A stretch of DNA of 64,000 bases from Phycomyces blakesleeanus NRRL 1555(-) (taxonomy: Eukaryota; Mucoromycota; Mucoromycetes; Mucorales; Phycomycetaceae). Every line of letters begins with the position of its first letter. The stretch's first letter is position 1. The notes under the pieces are model-generated. The model ran no database searches. It was not told the DNA's origin and saw only the letters and a program-made list of their open reading frames with translations. Of the stretch, positions 1 through 13,515 are shown one piece after another. Made by a program: the position numbers and the translations under genes. The stretch lies in NCBI RefSeq assembly GCF_001638985.1, contig NW_017265142.1, positions 372,001-436,000 on the forward strand, in the 5' to 3' direction.

Positions 1-2273
<2,273 letters not shown>

Positions 2274-2412
2274 GCAACACAATCTCTCATCACCTCTACA
2301 TCATTTCCTTTCCCTACCAACTTCTTTAATGAAGTTTTTGTACACATAATAAAAAATTGCTATATAGATGGAATAATACTCTTGATACATGTTTTATTGG
2401 TAAAAATAATAA

Positions 2413-4003
2413 TTAATAGAGCATCCGAGTGCTGATGTTGGCAGGTGTTGCGATAATTGCATCATATATTTGATGAAGCTGTTCTTCTGCAACATTGGCA
2501 ATATCAGCCATAACATAGGCAATGTCTCCCTTGGAATCAGAATATTGCTTTTCTACGTTGTGATCGGCAAAGATCTCGTTGATAGCCTTATCATACACAT
2601 ACACACATACACATATATGAGTCATACGTTCGATCTCTTTTGGACTGTTTACAAATAGACTTTATAGTATCTTACCTTGAGTACACCTGGAATATTACGA
2701 TGAATGTAGAGGACCCGAACCGTGTTCTTGTCATCTTCGCGGATAACACGAAGATCAATCTCAGGAAAGTTGACAGCACCAATTGAAGTTCCTTCGTTGA
2801 TATATTTGATCAATGCAGAGGATACTTCGATACCAATCATACGCTGAGCTTCTTCGGTAGAGCCTCCGATGTGAGGAGTCATGATGATATTGGGGCACTT
2901 GAGGAGCTCGGGATACTCTGTAAAGTGTCTACCGTTGCTTGCAGGTTCTTTTGGGAATACATCGATAGCAGCACCAGCTAAATGGCCAGACTGGAGACCC
3001 TTGATAAGGCCTGGGATTTGCACCACAGTACCTCGGGCATTGTTGAGGAGATAGGATCCTTTCTTCATGTAGCCCATGATCTCACGTTCGCCAATCATTT
3101 CTCTGGTCTCTTCTAATTCGGGTACGTGTAGCGACACAAAATCAGAGATGGACAGCAGTTCCTCGAGTGTTTCGGTTTGTTTAGCAGTTCCGAGTGGCAT
3201 TATCTGGAGAACGTCATGAAAGTATACTGTCATTCCCATGGACTCGGCTAGTACAGATAACTGCGAGCCGATGTGACCATATCCAACAATACCCAGTACT
3301 TTTCCACGAATCTCAAAACATCTCTTAGAAACCTTGTTCCATGTCTCGTAGTGCATTTCGATATTGCGGTCACCCAACTGGCGAGCCAATACGATCATTT
3401 CGCCGATGACTAGTTCAGCCACGGAGCGAGAATTGCTGAATGGCGAATTGAACACTGCAATCTACGGAGACGCGTAAAGTAGATGGATAAGCAACTGTAG
3501 AAATTTCCTATTCTCCTTTTAATCTAGTTTATTTTTTTAGCGTGTCTCTTCTTTCTCTTTACTTACTCCTCTGTGAGCGGCGGCGTGAAGATCAACTTGG
3601 TTGGTGCCAATACAGAAACAACCAACAACCTTTAGGTTGACAGCAGCATTCAACACCTGTTTTGTAAGCTTTGTCTTTGAACGGATACCAACCACATGGA
3701 CGTCTTTGATCTTCTCGAGCAATTCATCGCCGACTAGCGCCTTGCTATATGTCTCTACCTACAGCCTTGATTGAGTGATCCACGTAGTTTTTATTGACGT
3801 AGGGTTCGGAATCACAGTAATTTTTTTTTTGGATAAATTACCTGGTACCCTTGCTTCAAAAAAGATTTTACGGCTGTCTCATTAATATTCTCGAGCAAGA
3901 GAATTTTGACCTCTGAGGTATTGAATGGACGAAGAGCGCGTGGCTTTGGCTGAACGAACGAAGAACGACGGGGAGCTGCCTCAGTAGGAGATTGAGTAGC
4001 CAT
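2413..4003 (-). CDS. SER3: D-3-phosphoglycerate dehydrogenase
   Basis: It oxidises 3-phosphoglycerate to 3-phosphohydroxypyruvate with NAD, the first step of serine synthesis in the cytosol. Four exons on the minus strand (4003-3842, 3758-3567, 3461-2676, 2586-2413) give 437 aa, all phase 0. The N-terminal substrate domain contains VHVVGIRSKTKLT. The Rossmann motif is GIVGYGHIGSQLS, followed by NNARGTVV and MTPHIGGSTEEAQ with the catalytic His. The C-terminal part is an ACT-type regulatory domain (NIPGVLK-AINEIF, GDIAYVMADI), where serine feedback normally acts. It is slightly shorter than the roughly 469-aa yeast enzyme, mostly at the N-terminus. It shares a 437-bp intergenic region with the divergent homoserine acetyltransferase gene. 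Confidence 0.96.
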
Positions 4004-4440
4004 TATTTAAAATAAATAAAAGAGAAAGAGAAAGAGAAATGGAAAGGGTATTGGAGCTCTGATTTTTTTTATAATGGGAGTTTATTTTGTGACGTATATT
4101 ATGGCTGTGATCCTAAATATAATAATCTCTGCACTGACTACTTCCCTATTCAATTCAATCATTTACTCTTCTACTAGTTCAAAGTACTTCTTTACTCTAT
4201 GTGCCCTGATCGTGCGGTACTCAAATCACTCACCAGTAAGGGTAGGACAGACAGCAGCACAAGAATGGCATCATTGAACTAGACATGATGAGATGCTAAA
4301 GGCAGTCACTGAAGAGACCAGCTTTTATTGGATCATTTAGCATGATCCATCTGTGTCTTATCGAAATGCTTAATCATAGGACCACTTCCTAGTGACCGTT
4401 CATCTCTCTTTCTCCTTTTCCTTCTCTCAACTTTATTATT
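4004..4440. promoter_or_regulatory. Divergent promoter between SER3 and MET2
   Basis: These 437 bases separate two head-to-head genes, so they must hold both promoters. The SER3 side begins with a purine-rich GAGAAAGAGAAAGAG tract (about 4021-4039) next to the start codon. The MET2 side has a C/T-rich tract (TCTCTTTCTCCTTTTCC, about 4404-4420) just before its ATG. I saw no clear TATA box or recognisable operator. Co-regulation of serine and homoserine acetylation is an inference from the layout only. Confidence 0.45.
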
Positions 4441-5946
4441 ATGAGCACTACTTACTGCACAGTCAAGGATGGTCTTCCACCAGCACTGTCCAAAAACTAT
4501 TTGGCTGCCTTGATACCCGATCAGAACATAACCATTATCCCCAGCTTTACTCTTGAATCGGGTGTAACCCTTGATCAAGTACCGGTTGCATGGAAATCTT
4601 GGGGAAAATTGAATAAGAAAGGTGACAACTGTATGGTTATTTGTCATGCACTTACTGGTAGTGCCGATGTTGAAGACTGGTAAGGATATAGTAGGCATGT
4701 AGTTTATGAATCGATTATTTAAAGATATTGTGCTCAATTAGGTGGGGACCTTTGATGGGTCCTAATCGTGCGTTCGACCCCACAAGATTCTTTATCGTAT
4801 GCTGCAATGTGATGGGCTCTCCTTATGGCTCAGCATCTCCCCTTACCCTCAACCCAGACAACAAAGAGAACTACGGTCCTGAATTCCCCTTGGCTAGTGT
4901 ACGTGATGATGTCCGTCTACACCGTTTGGTTTTAGATCAGCTAGGTGTCAAGCAAATTGCTGTGTGTATTGGCGGCTCAATGGGCGGAATGCAAGTGCTT
5001 GAATGGGCTGCAATGGGGCATGATTATGTGAAAGCAATGGTTCCAATTGCTACCTCCGGCCGCCATTCGGCTTGGGGCATCAGTTGGGGAGAAGCACAAC
5101 GTCAATCAATCTACAGCGATCCTAATTATGGTAAGCAATGCATGCATACACAATGAAGTGCAGAGGGCTCATTTGACAGGTTCAAGTGAAGAGAAATAAG
5201 AATAAAAGACGAGATATATTTACTTTATATAAAATGATTTTTTAGCCGATGGTTACTATACAGCAAACTCTCGTCCTAGCGCAGGTCTTGCAGCAGCACG
5301 TATGTCAGCTTTATTGACCTACCGTTCCCGTAACTCGTTTGAGTCAAGATTCGGTCGCAAGTCAGCCGAGAGCCGGAATCAATCCAAACCAACAACACCC
5401 GGAGAGGCCAACCGTATGATGCATAACGACGGACATAAATCGAAGCTTACACCACCCAGCACCCACACTACAATCAATGATCCTCCTATGCCCACCCCTT
5501 TTGTTTTCTCTGCCCAGTCCTACTTGCGTTACCAGGGTGACAAGTTCATCAACCGTTTTGACGCCAATTGTTACATTGCTCTTACTCGCAAGATGGATTC
5601 CCATGACGTGTCTAGAGGAAGGGGTGATTACGAGAGTGTTCTTGAGAGTATGAAACAACCAACCCTTGTTATTGGTATTGAATCCGATGGTCTGTTTACT
5701 ATTTCGGAGCAGTATGAACTCGCAGATTGTATTCCTAAAGCAGAAATGATTGTCATCCAGTCTCCTGATGGTCATGATGGTTTTTTACTTGAGTTTGATC
5801 AAATCAACCAACACATTCTCAAGTTTATTCATTCTACACTTCCTGAGATTTTTGCTGGTGCCCCCACAGTTACCGATACAGAGGAGATCAAGGCCACCAA
5901 GACTAGTCTCTTTGGTGAAGCAGAAGTTGACATCACTCAGTGGTAG
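4441..5946 (+). CDS. MET2: Homoserine O-acetyltransferase
   Basis: It acetylates homoserine from acetyl-CoA, giving the acceptor for sulfide in methionine and cysteine synthesis. Three exons (4441-4679, 4742-5130, 5246-5946) give 442 aa with clean in-frame joins (EDW-WGPLMGP and DPNY-ADGYY). The fold is alpha/beta hydrolase: GPNRAFDPTRFF and CCNVMGSPYGSASP in the N-terminal half, the nucleophile serine in CIGGSMGGMQVLEWA, the catalytic Asp region GIESDGLF and the catalytic His in SPDGHDGFLLE. The sequence favours acetyltransferase of the fungal Met2 type. I cannot exclude acyl-donor differences by eye. Confidence 0.95.
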
Positions 5947-6329
5947 TGCACTTTATTTTTCAAAATCAAAACACTGTATAACCATAGACGATTTATATTT
6001 CATACTTTCTTTATTTTACTTTACTCTATTACCTTTTTTTTCTCCTTCTCATTATTCACATGTATAAATTCATTTTTATTATTATTTTTATTATTACTTT
6101 GCTGCTTATTTCTTTCCATTCAACTTTACATTGATCGTTAAAAGCTAGGGCAATATTCCTTTTTTTTTAAAACGTAACGATTTTTTTTGGGCATCGAGAA
6201 TATTATTTTCAGATCATCAAGTTTGTTTAATTATGTGACATTATAAAAGTTCAAATGGTTATCTTTTATTTAAAGTGCGAGGCGCTCTTTAGCAGTACAG
6301 CAAACTCAAAATGTAATTGAATGTTTAAC
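5947..6329. other. Intergenic, 3' flank of MET2
   Basis: AT-rich with poly-T runs and ATT-type microsatellites (about 6070-6100). It probably holds the MET2 3' UTR and cleavage signals. No gene seen. Confidence 0.5.
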
Positions 6330-7568
6330 CTATCCTTGACAATCTTCTACAGATACGGTTTTACACACGGTGGCTATTATTGGGGTTGGCTGATCAGTTT
6401 CAGACAAAGGATGTCGCTTCATATACGACTTGCTCTTGGACCAGCATTCTTCTATTGTATTCAAGAAGGGTGAATATGGTGACATGAGTAGCGGCTTATA
6501 GTCTCTATTCTTTATACAATCATTGACAAATTTAAATTGGTCCACTCTACAATTTTCCATTGTTTGTTCGATGAATTTAACGATATGGTAAGCAGTGGTA
6601 TCTTTACTTAACTTTCTTTTGGGCGCGTCATCGTCTACATTTGCTTTTCTTTTCTTTTTTAATCTTCTCTGCATCACTTGGCTTTAGGGAATCTACTTTG
6701 CAAAAAATTAATGATTCTCCATGAAGATACACACCCGATAATGGAGATATTGACACCTTTGTTCTTAGGGATCTTTGCTACTGCAAGTACACCAACTTTT
6801 GACCATCCACGGCTTCTTGTTTGATGACTATTAAAACCGGCTTCATCGAAAAATACACGATTTTTCATATAGTCCACACCAGCAGCTTTCCGAGAATTGA
6901 TAGATCCGGATCGCAATCGAATTGTTCTATTAGATTCCCTTTCAAGATCATACAGCTTGACATTTTTAAGTGAAAATTTCCAATGGTTGACCATGTGGTT
7001 TCTCACGGCAGAACTAGAAATTGAAAGGACTTCAAACCTAGAGAAAAGTAACTGCAATACGCCAGAAATGGTTATACTAAGTTTGTTGTCTATTTGCTCA
7101 ATGAGAAAGGCTGTGTATTCCGAATTCAATGTTTTATTACTGAATCTCGTGTTTAAATTAGCTTTTGATTTTTGCTTGATACAGTCTGAGGGATAAACTG
7201 TTCCATTGCTGTCACTCCACGCTCCCTTCAATTTATACGCTGTGCTCCTTGAAATACCTGTTTGATTAGCAGCCTTGGGAACAATTAGTTCTTCTTCCGT
7301 TGTAAGTATAAAAAATCTAACAATATTTGCCTCGCCATATTTCTTGTATATTTGAATTTGATATATTTTTTTCAGGCACTATTACTAGTGTCCCGTATAA
7401 AACTTCATCTTTGATAACATTTACTTTAGGAGTAATAGTCGAGTTGAGATCGGCGAGATCAATTAGGCTACCGTAAACAAAATTAGGCGCTTCGTAATCC
7501 ATTTCATCGTCTCATGAGCTGTCTTCATATGCTTCTGAATGTGTACCGACGTACTGTTCGAAGTTCAT
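6330..7568 (-). pseudogene. Decayed IS630/Tc1-type DDE transposase
   Basis: This is a broken transposase read on the minus strand. A possible start at 7568 (MNFEQYVGTHSEAYEDSS) runs into an in-frame TGA. A helix-turn-helix segment reads VPKAANQTGISRSTAYKLKG in a different frame from the upstream part. The DDE domain has the first Asp in RVFFDEAGFNSHQTRSRGW and the terminal Glu in MSPYSPFLNTIEECWSKSK. Between 6674 and 6677 the frame breaks at a TGA, while the third frame there reads SLKPSDAEKIKK, as expected. The stretch that should carry the second catalytic Asp is shortened, and the motif reads MENCRVDQ where related elements have a D-N-C-R-like motif. At least three lesions make activity very unlikely. 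Terminal inverted repeats were not found. Confidence 0.85.
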
Positions 7569-7705
7569 TAAAAATGGTACTGAGAGGTAGAACAAACCGA
7601 TCTAGGGTATTTTATATTTTCAGTACTTTTTCAAGCATTTCTTAACTTATTTTGATCTGAGTAAGACAAACTTGAATTTATTTCCTAACTTAATGCTTTG
7701 ATAAA

Positions 7706-8043
7706 TCAATATATTTCGAAGAAACACTCTCAGAAAACAACAAGTGCAATTGCATTAGAGTTTTATAATATTTTAATTGAATGACATTTGATGAGTTTGT
7801 TTCTAAGCGTTAAAGCATTTATTGGGAAATCTTTGTGTGCACTGGACTTGTACATGGCGTTCTTATATATGAGGTTAAATCCTCCTGGTCATCTTTGTTT
7901 CTAAGTGCTTCATAAAGTTTCTTAAGTGTGCTGCTAATGATATCCTACTCCAAGTACATCAGCGCTATACGTAGAAATCCTATTAAAAAGTATTATCTTT
8001 ATCTGATTGAGCTTCTCCATTATGGTGGGCAAAAGCAAAATAT
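7706..8043 (-). repeat. Dispersed repeat, copy 1
   Basis: About 338 bases match 35599-35941 in the same orientation at high identity (mostly point substitutions by eye, roughly 85-90%). The repeat covers the C-terminal codons and stop of the PD-(D/E)XK-like pseudogene (end at 7934) plus about 230 bases of 3' flank that share no reading frame. The shared non-coding flank implies duplication at DNA level rather than conservation of a protein. Confidence 0.9.
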
Positions 8044-9032
8044 CATCAGGTGCCTTTCTAATGAAGTTAAACTCGCTTATCTTCATCATTCTATATTGGC
8101 CATTATATTTAAGATCCATTTTAAATGATGTTGCTACATGATCTATAATATATATACATTAGTGATCATATGGTAGCTTCTACAAATATACTCACCTTCT
8201 TTAATAAGCAACCCAACGATTTCTTGGTTGGCAACCCTTTGTAATACGAGCTTATTGATGGTAATTTGCACTTCTTTACCCAGTTTTACTAAATCAGACT
8301 CGTAATTCCCTTTATAATGATTTCCCTTTCTCTTGACTTCAACAAAACAAAGCTCGAAAGTAATTGATGAATATGGTTCAACAAATAAGACGTAATCAGG
8401 CATCATTAACTGACCCGAATAAAGTTGTGAAGGAGAAAGCAAATGATAGATTAACCTAAAAAATAAAAAAATAAATGAATACAAATTAAAGTCTATTCAT
8501 GCATATTTACCATTCGTATTTCATTCTAGCTATCTGTGAAATCCAGCAATGCAATAAAAATGGCCGCAACAACTCAATAATTTGATTGGCTTCACCTTGT
8601 CCGTTTAAAGATTTGTTGAAAATGTGGGGAATAATACCCTTAGTTATTTTGGCTGCTGTTCTTTATCAGATCGATAGCGTCTTCTCTTTATTTCTCATTC
8701 ATTCCTTCATTATACAATGACCTCTGCATTGTACAGCATGCTATCAACATATCGTCTTCCATGAACTCTAAATATTGCTTTAGATTAAAGTCCTTCATTA
8801 CTGCAAGCTGTTGTTCGGGGAGGAGCCGAGATAAAGAACAATGATCCTTATCATATATAGGAAAAATATAAGGCAAGGAGCTATAGAGAGCACATTAATA
8901 AGTTATTGAGCTAATGCTAAGAAACATATTAAATAAAACAATGACTTACAGAATACGAATGTCGGACAAATTTTTGCGCATTTGCGCGCCATTTTCTGTG
9001 ATTTGGCGGTACTCTCTTAGTACTGTTGTCAT
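7934..9032 (-). pseudogene. Multi-exon hypothetical gene with PD-(D/E)XK-like motif, disrupted
   Basis: I do not recognise a named family. A spliced model can be followed on the minus strand. Exon 1 (9032-8950) starts MTTVLREYRQ. Exon 2 starts at 8880 (SLPYIFPIYDKD) and continues through QYLEFMEDDMLIACC. Then come IPHIFNKSLNGQGEANQIIE and, across an intron, WLIYHLLSPSQLY. The key stretch is PDYVLFVEP...ELCFVEVKRKG, an Asp followed by E-x-K, the signature of the PD-(D/E)XK nuclease fold. A last exon (DHVATSFKMDLKYNG) ends at a TAA at 7934. Two lesions break it: an in-frame TAA at 8688-8690 after NEGMNEK, and a one-base frame change near 8655-8665 (REDAIDLIKN in one frame, AAKITKG in the next). 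I judge it a recently inactivated member of a lineage-specific multicopy family. Nuclease function is inferred from the motif only. Confidence 0.6.
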
Positions 9033-9046
9033 GTTGAAATTGTTAA

Positions 9047-9560
9047 TTATCCACTAATAACGCCTTTATGATCGACTCCCGAGGTGGCCTCTGTCGGATA
9101 CCTCCCATGACATACGACATGCCCGCAACCGCATTTTTTTGCCTTCTTCTGCCATCTTGACGAAGCCAAAATCGTTCTGTGATCGCGGTTCATTTCCTTG
9201 CTTCTCTTTACTTCACCGGATCCACCTCGACCCGTGGACAGCCTTTTCTTCCGTTTCATCTTCTCTTCAAATTGCGATTGCATCCATCACGGCTCACACC
9301 ATCTGGCGCGGGCACTGGGAATCTGTCTTTGACAACTTCCCCTTCCTCCTCAATGTAGTCACAGCTAAGGCAGTGACTTCCATACATAGATCCCATAACC
9401 TCAACACCACCTAACTAGCGCTCATATCTCTTTCCTTGGGAAACCTTACGGACAGCCTGGCAGGTCAGCCTGGACAGTCAGGACGATAATTTTAGGGGGA
9501 CGATATTTCCTGGTGGGGGCGACATTTTGATTCTACTGGACCACAAATCGTGACCTTTCT
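9047..9560. other. GC-richer relic of unknown origin
   Basis: This block is clearly more GC-rich than its surroundings. The plus strand is open at 9139-9414 (90 codons, ending ...SIHRSHNLNTT, with a segment SITAHTIWRGHWESVFDNF), while the minus strand is open over 9047-9283. Neither reading has an intron-exon structure or a motif I can name with confidence. The composition suggests a fragment of a transposable element, possibly a non-LTR retroelement tail. Confidence 0.3.
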
Positions 9561-10349
9561 GCCAGCATAGAATAACTCTATCTGGTTCCTAAAGATACAG
9601 AATATTTGTATAAAGATTCTCTTTTGTGTTTTTTTTTTTAAAAAAAAAGGAGTGGATGGGGATTACTCACCAGTTTGGTGAAAGAAAGAGAAAAACATGA
9701 TACGCGTAAGGCTAATAAATAGTAAAATATTAATCAAGATTGCATCACACTTTAATGACAACAACTCTTTATTATCTTCTGTATAACTAGCTATTGATAT
9801 AGTGTATTTGTGACTAATTATTATTTCTTTATTGTCAAGTCTAAATTGAGGACGCAAACTGCTATTAATTTAATATGCAGGATTTGTTTTTCGTATGAGA
9901 CAGTATTTTATTATTAAGTCTCCAAAATACAGACTGTGGCCCTTAAAATGATGAGATTTAGGTACCTAGGGAGAGACAGATAAACACAAAATGTGGATGG
10001 CAAAGTAGTGAAACTAATGCATACAATGAATATATTGTGTTTTTTTAGGACACATCATTTTGCCCTGAAGGATTAGAGAGATACACCGGGACCCAGACAT
10101 GTATTCCCAATTGATTAGCCCGGTTATATAAAAATGTCGTGCCCTACCAGGAAACGTCGTTCCCGTAAGATTGATGAAGTTCTTATTAGGCAGCATATAT
10201 CGCATAAAGACTTGTCTAAATGGAGGGGTTTAAAAATATTGTATATGTGACTTCTAAAATTCGGTCTGTGAAATACGCCATCCCGGAAGAGCTTATATAC
10301 AAGGAAATGGCAGGCAAAAAATAAGCAGATTAAAGTATTCATTGTTACA
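9561..10349. other. Intergenic region before the thioredoxin-like gene
   Basis: AT-rich and non-coding. It contains a perfect T11/A9 palindrome (9629-9648) and, near its end, the presumed promoter of the gene starting at 10350. No further feature seen. Confidence 0.4.
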
Positions 10350-11268
10350 ATGCAGTTTTTACGTCTCTTGAGTTTCCTTGCATTGGTCTCGTTTTGCTAC
10401 GCAAAGATTATCCAAGTGACAGACGAAAACTTTAGCTCATTAGTAAACGATTCCGATGAATGGATTTTAGATTTGTGAGTCTTGTCATCGAAATATATAG
10501 AAGATGAATAGATATGAACAGTTCCAAACATTGACAACAAAATGACTTATCTTGGTGCGAATAAAAAAAAAACGATTAAAAAACCAAAATTACAGCTATG
10601 CGCCCTGGTGTCATCACTGCAAATCTTTTGAGTCCAGCTACAAGCTTCTTGACAATTCCTTATTGTCTAATGGAATGAACGTCAAGCTTGGCAAGGTTGA
10701 TACAGATTCTAATCCTTACCTTGCCGCTCGTTTCTTTGTCTCTCGTTTACCCACAGTGGTTCACATAAAAAACAGACAAGGTAATATTAGTAGCACTAAT
10801 ATAATCTCGATTAATAATATATGCATGCGAATTTGTACTAATTAAATGATGTTGATTATTTAGTCCGTTTTATCAGTCAGCGTAATCCATCTGCTCTTCT
10901 CCAATTGTTGGAGGAAGAAACATGGAAAGAAATTGAACCCAAGACTGGTGTGATGTCTCCTTATGGTTTCATGTAAGCTTTTATCATTAAATCTAGCGTG
11001 CATATATGACACTAATCTGTACATATTCTGCAGGGGTATCTCTTTTGGATACATTGGCGCTATTGTCAAGAAGGTGTCTACTATGTCTCCTTGGACTTTG
11101 GTAGGCGGGCTTGTTGTACTCTTGATTCTCGCCATTGGCTTGCCTGCTTATCTTGGCCCAGCTGGTGGGGATCAAAGCAAACGTGAGACCAAGACCAGTG
11201 CCAGCTCTACCTCTGTTACTGCTAGACCCGATGCAATTCGTCAAAGACGATCAAAACGTATTGATTAA
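10350..11268 (+). CDS. ER thioredoxin-related transmembrane protein
   Basis: A likely protein disulfide oxidoreductase of the endoplasmic reticulum, TMX/PDI type. Four exons (10350-10474, 10596-10780, 10864-10972, 11034-11268) give 217 aa. A signal peptide (MQFLRLLSFLALVSFCYAK) is followed by one thioredoxin domain with the active site FYAPWCHHCKSFE, the strand KLGKVDTDSN and the cis-proline loop RLPTVVHI. A single membrane helix follows (WTLVGGLVVLLILAIGLPAY, near residues 155-175), then a short basic cytosolic tail ending RQRRSKRID. The CHHC active site differs from CGHC of PDI and from CPAC of TMX1. An oxidase or isomerase role is inferred from the family. There is no KDEL-like end; the basic tail could serve for retention. 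Confidence 0.88.
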
Positions 11269-12071
11269 AAAAAGAAGACGATATTTGCTTAGATCCAATT
11301 GCATTTCTTTTTATCATTGTCAGATGTATGTTTAAACATTGTACATTATTGTAATACTTCTCTTCTTCTTTTTATTAAAATGAAGATAAAACTATAAAGT
11401 ACATTTGGTAGACTACAGATTTGTTTGAAGTATATTGATTTAGGTTGAAATATCAGAAAGGATGCACTATATTTCTACAGAAAGGCATTCAGTCTGTACT
11501 AATATACATTTCAACCAAATAAATATGGCCAGCATTAGGATGTATCTGTACCCATGTACGCACAGAACGACTATTATTGATGTGCATAAATAGGATTTTC
11601 AATTGTGCTTGGTATTTTGTAAAGGATAAACAGAACAAAGGTCGTATCTTTTTTAAAAACTTTAAAGGGTATACAAAACAAAAATATCCTTTATTGAACA
11701 TAATCAAGTCAAATTGATGGAAATATATATGACAAAATCCAACCTAGATGGTATTGAAATTTTATGAAAGGTAAATATCTGTTCTTTCTACAAAACTAAC
11801 GTATCTAACCAATTTATACCATACATCCTATAAAGAAAAAGAATTAAAGTATAAAGGGATTTATGATGTTGATTAAACAATCCCGAGGAATTATATATTT
11901 CAGTTATCAGAAATAGGAAGAACTCATGACTTGATCTATTTCTCTTTATCCTTAAAGATATATCCTTACATAGTATACCAAATTCATATTTACAAAATAA
12001 CTACTTGAAAGCCATATAATCAATGGTTTTGGATCAATGATCTCCCTTGTCTTCTTTTAAATATATACAAG
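11269..12071. other. Intergenic, no gene seen
   Basis: AT-rich. I searched it for the missing N-terminal exons of the ribosomal protein fragment that follows and found no reading resembling them. Confidence 0.45.
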
Positions 12072-12393
12072 AACACCGAGAAGGTTCCCGTCATCGATGC
12101 TCTCCAGCACGGTTACGGCAAGGTTCTTGCCAAGGGTGATATCTCCCAGGCTGCCATTGTCCGCACTCGCTTCGTATCCCGTCGCGCTGAGGAGAAGATC
12201 AAGGCTGCTGGTGGTGGTAAGTTTTAATTGTTTTCTCGGCATTTCTGTTGTTGTTTTTTTGTTTTACTTATTAAAAAAAATGGAAAATATTTTTTTTACT
12301 GTGTAAAACAAAATTATGTACAACTGTGTATATCTTGAAATGTTAAATTGTTTCTAATATTTTTTTTTATTAGTTGTCGAGCTCATTGCTTAA
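12072..12393 (+). pseudogene. RPL28: 3' fragment of ribosomal protein uL15 (L27a/L28)
   Basis: Two terminal exons (12072-12216 and 12374-12393) encode the last 54 residues of large-subunit protein uL15: from NTEKVPVIDALQHGYGKVLA through VRTRFVSRRAEEKIKAAGG to VVELIA and a stop. Both splice sites are intact (AG before 12072, GTAAGT donor, TTATTAG acceptor). The first two-thirds of the protein, including the glycine- and histidine-rich N-terminus, is absent from the 800 bases upstream. Codons are C-rich at third positions, typical of highly expressed ribosomal genes and unlike the neighbouring DNA, so the copy is young. A break inside an upstream intron by segmental duplication fits best. Retrocopying is excluded by the retained intron. 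Confidence 0.85.
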
Positions 12394-13515
12394 ATGTGTG
12401 TCTACTCCACATAGTGGTTTTCATATTTCTTTTCTTCAATCATAATAAAAAAGATAAAGAAATTGTCTGCAGGCTTATACAAAAATTTACTCTACAACAA
12501 CTTCAAGAAATGTGGTGTGTGTGTGTGTGTGATATAAGATATTGATTTATAGTTAGATAAAAATACGCAAGGGATTGGTTAGATAGCTAGTTGGGTGATT
12601 TGAAATGTGTACATTTATATAAATTCATAAATGCCCATAGTTCTTTTTTATTGTTTAATTCGATAATAAGCTGAAAATATAAGCGAGCTTGGTTGGCTCA
12701 AGAAACAATCTAAATATTTGAAATGTTATAATTATGCTGGCAAGCAAACTGTTGGCTTTTATGTTGAAGATATATATATATATATATATATATTGAGCCA
12801 ATTGGTCGTCAAACTGATTTTTCGAACGCTGAATGATGTTCTAAAGTTGAACAACTGAAGTTGGCGAAAGCATACCTGATATTTACTTCAGGAACTTTAC
12901 TGCTTTTTGGATTTTCAAACGTTGAACATTTATCTTGATCAATGCTAAAAAAAATTCTCACATGAATTAAGATTGGCACAATATTGACCAAGTAACTCTA
13001 TCCAACCCTCGGTTATCATATTGATTTTGGTTTTAAGACTAACACAGCTTGCTACTGATCTGTTAAAGTGTCAGCTTTGACCTAGTCACTCATATATAAC
13101 CAGTTGATTATGCTTCTAACTGTCAATTAAGGATTATTTAGTATGCATATTATCTTTTCTAAGGAATCTTTCCTTTGATGAAAAGCAACAGTGTCTCCCT
13201 ACTTAAAAACTCTAACTTACAAAAATATACGTTTTATATCTGAATGTCATTATTATTATTGATGAGGGGAAGCACTCTTAATGCAGTTTTGGTGTGAATT
13301 GTAAAAGGAAATAAGGAAGAATTTAATATATAATTTACGTGTACATCAATAGCTATCAATCAATTATAGTTTCTAAACTTGAAGAGGACCTGTTTAAATA
13401 TGTACGCCAGAGGTAATATTTTACCTGTAATAATCCAACAGGTCAACCAAAAAAGAAAAATATTAAGAATAAAATAGTTATCAAGTTCAACATGTAACCA
13501 TTTGATAAAGTCTTA
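12394..13515. other. Intergenic, simple repeats only
   Basis: AT-rich with a (GT)n run near 12515-12531 and a (TA)n run near 12771-12793. No coding signal. Confidence 0.45.
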
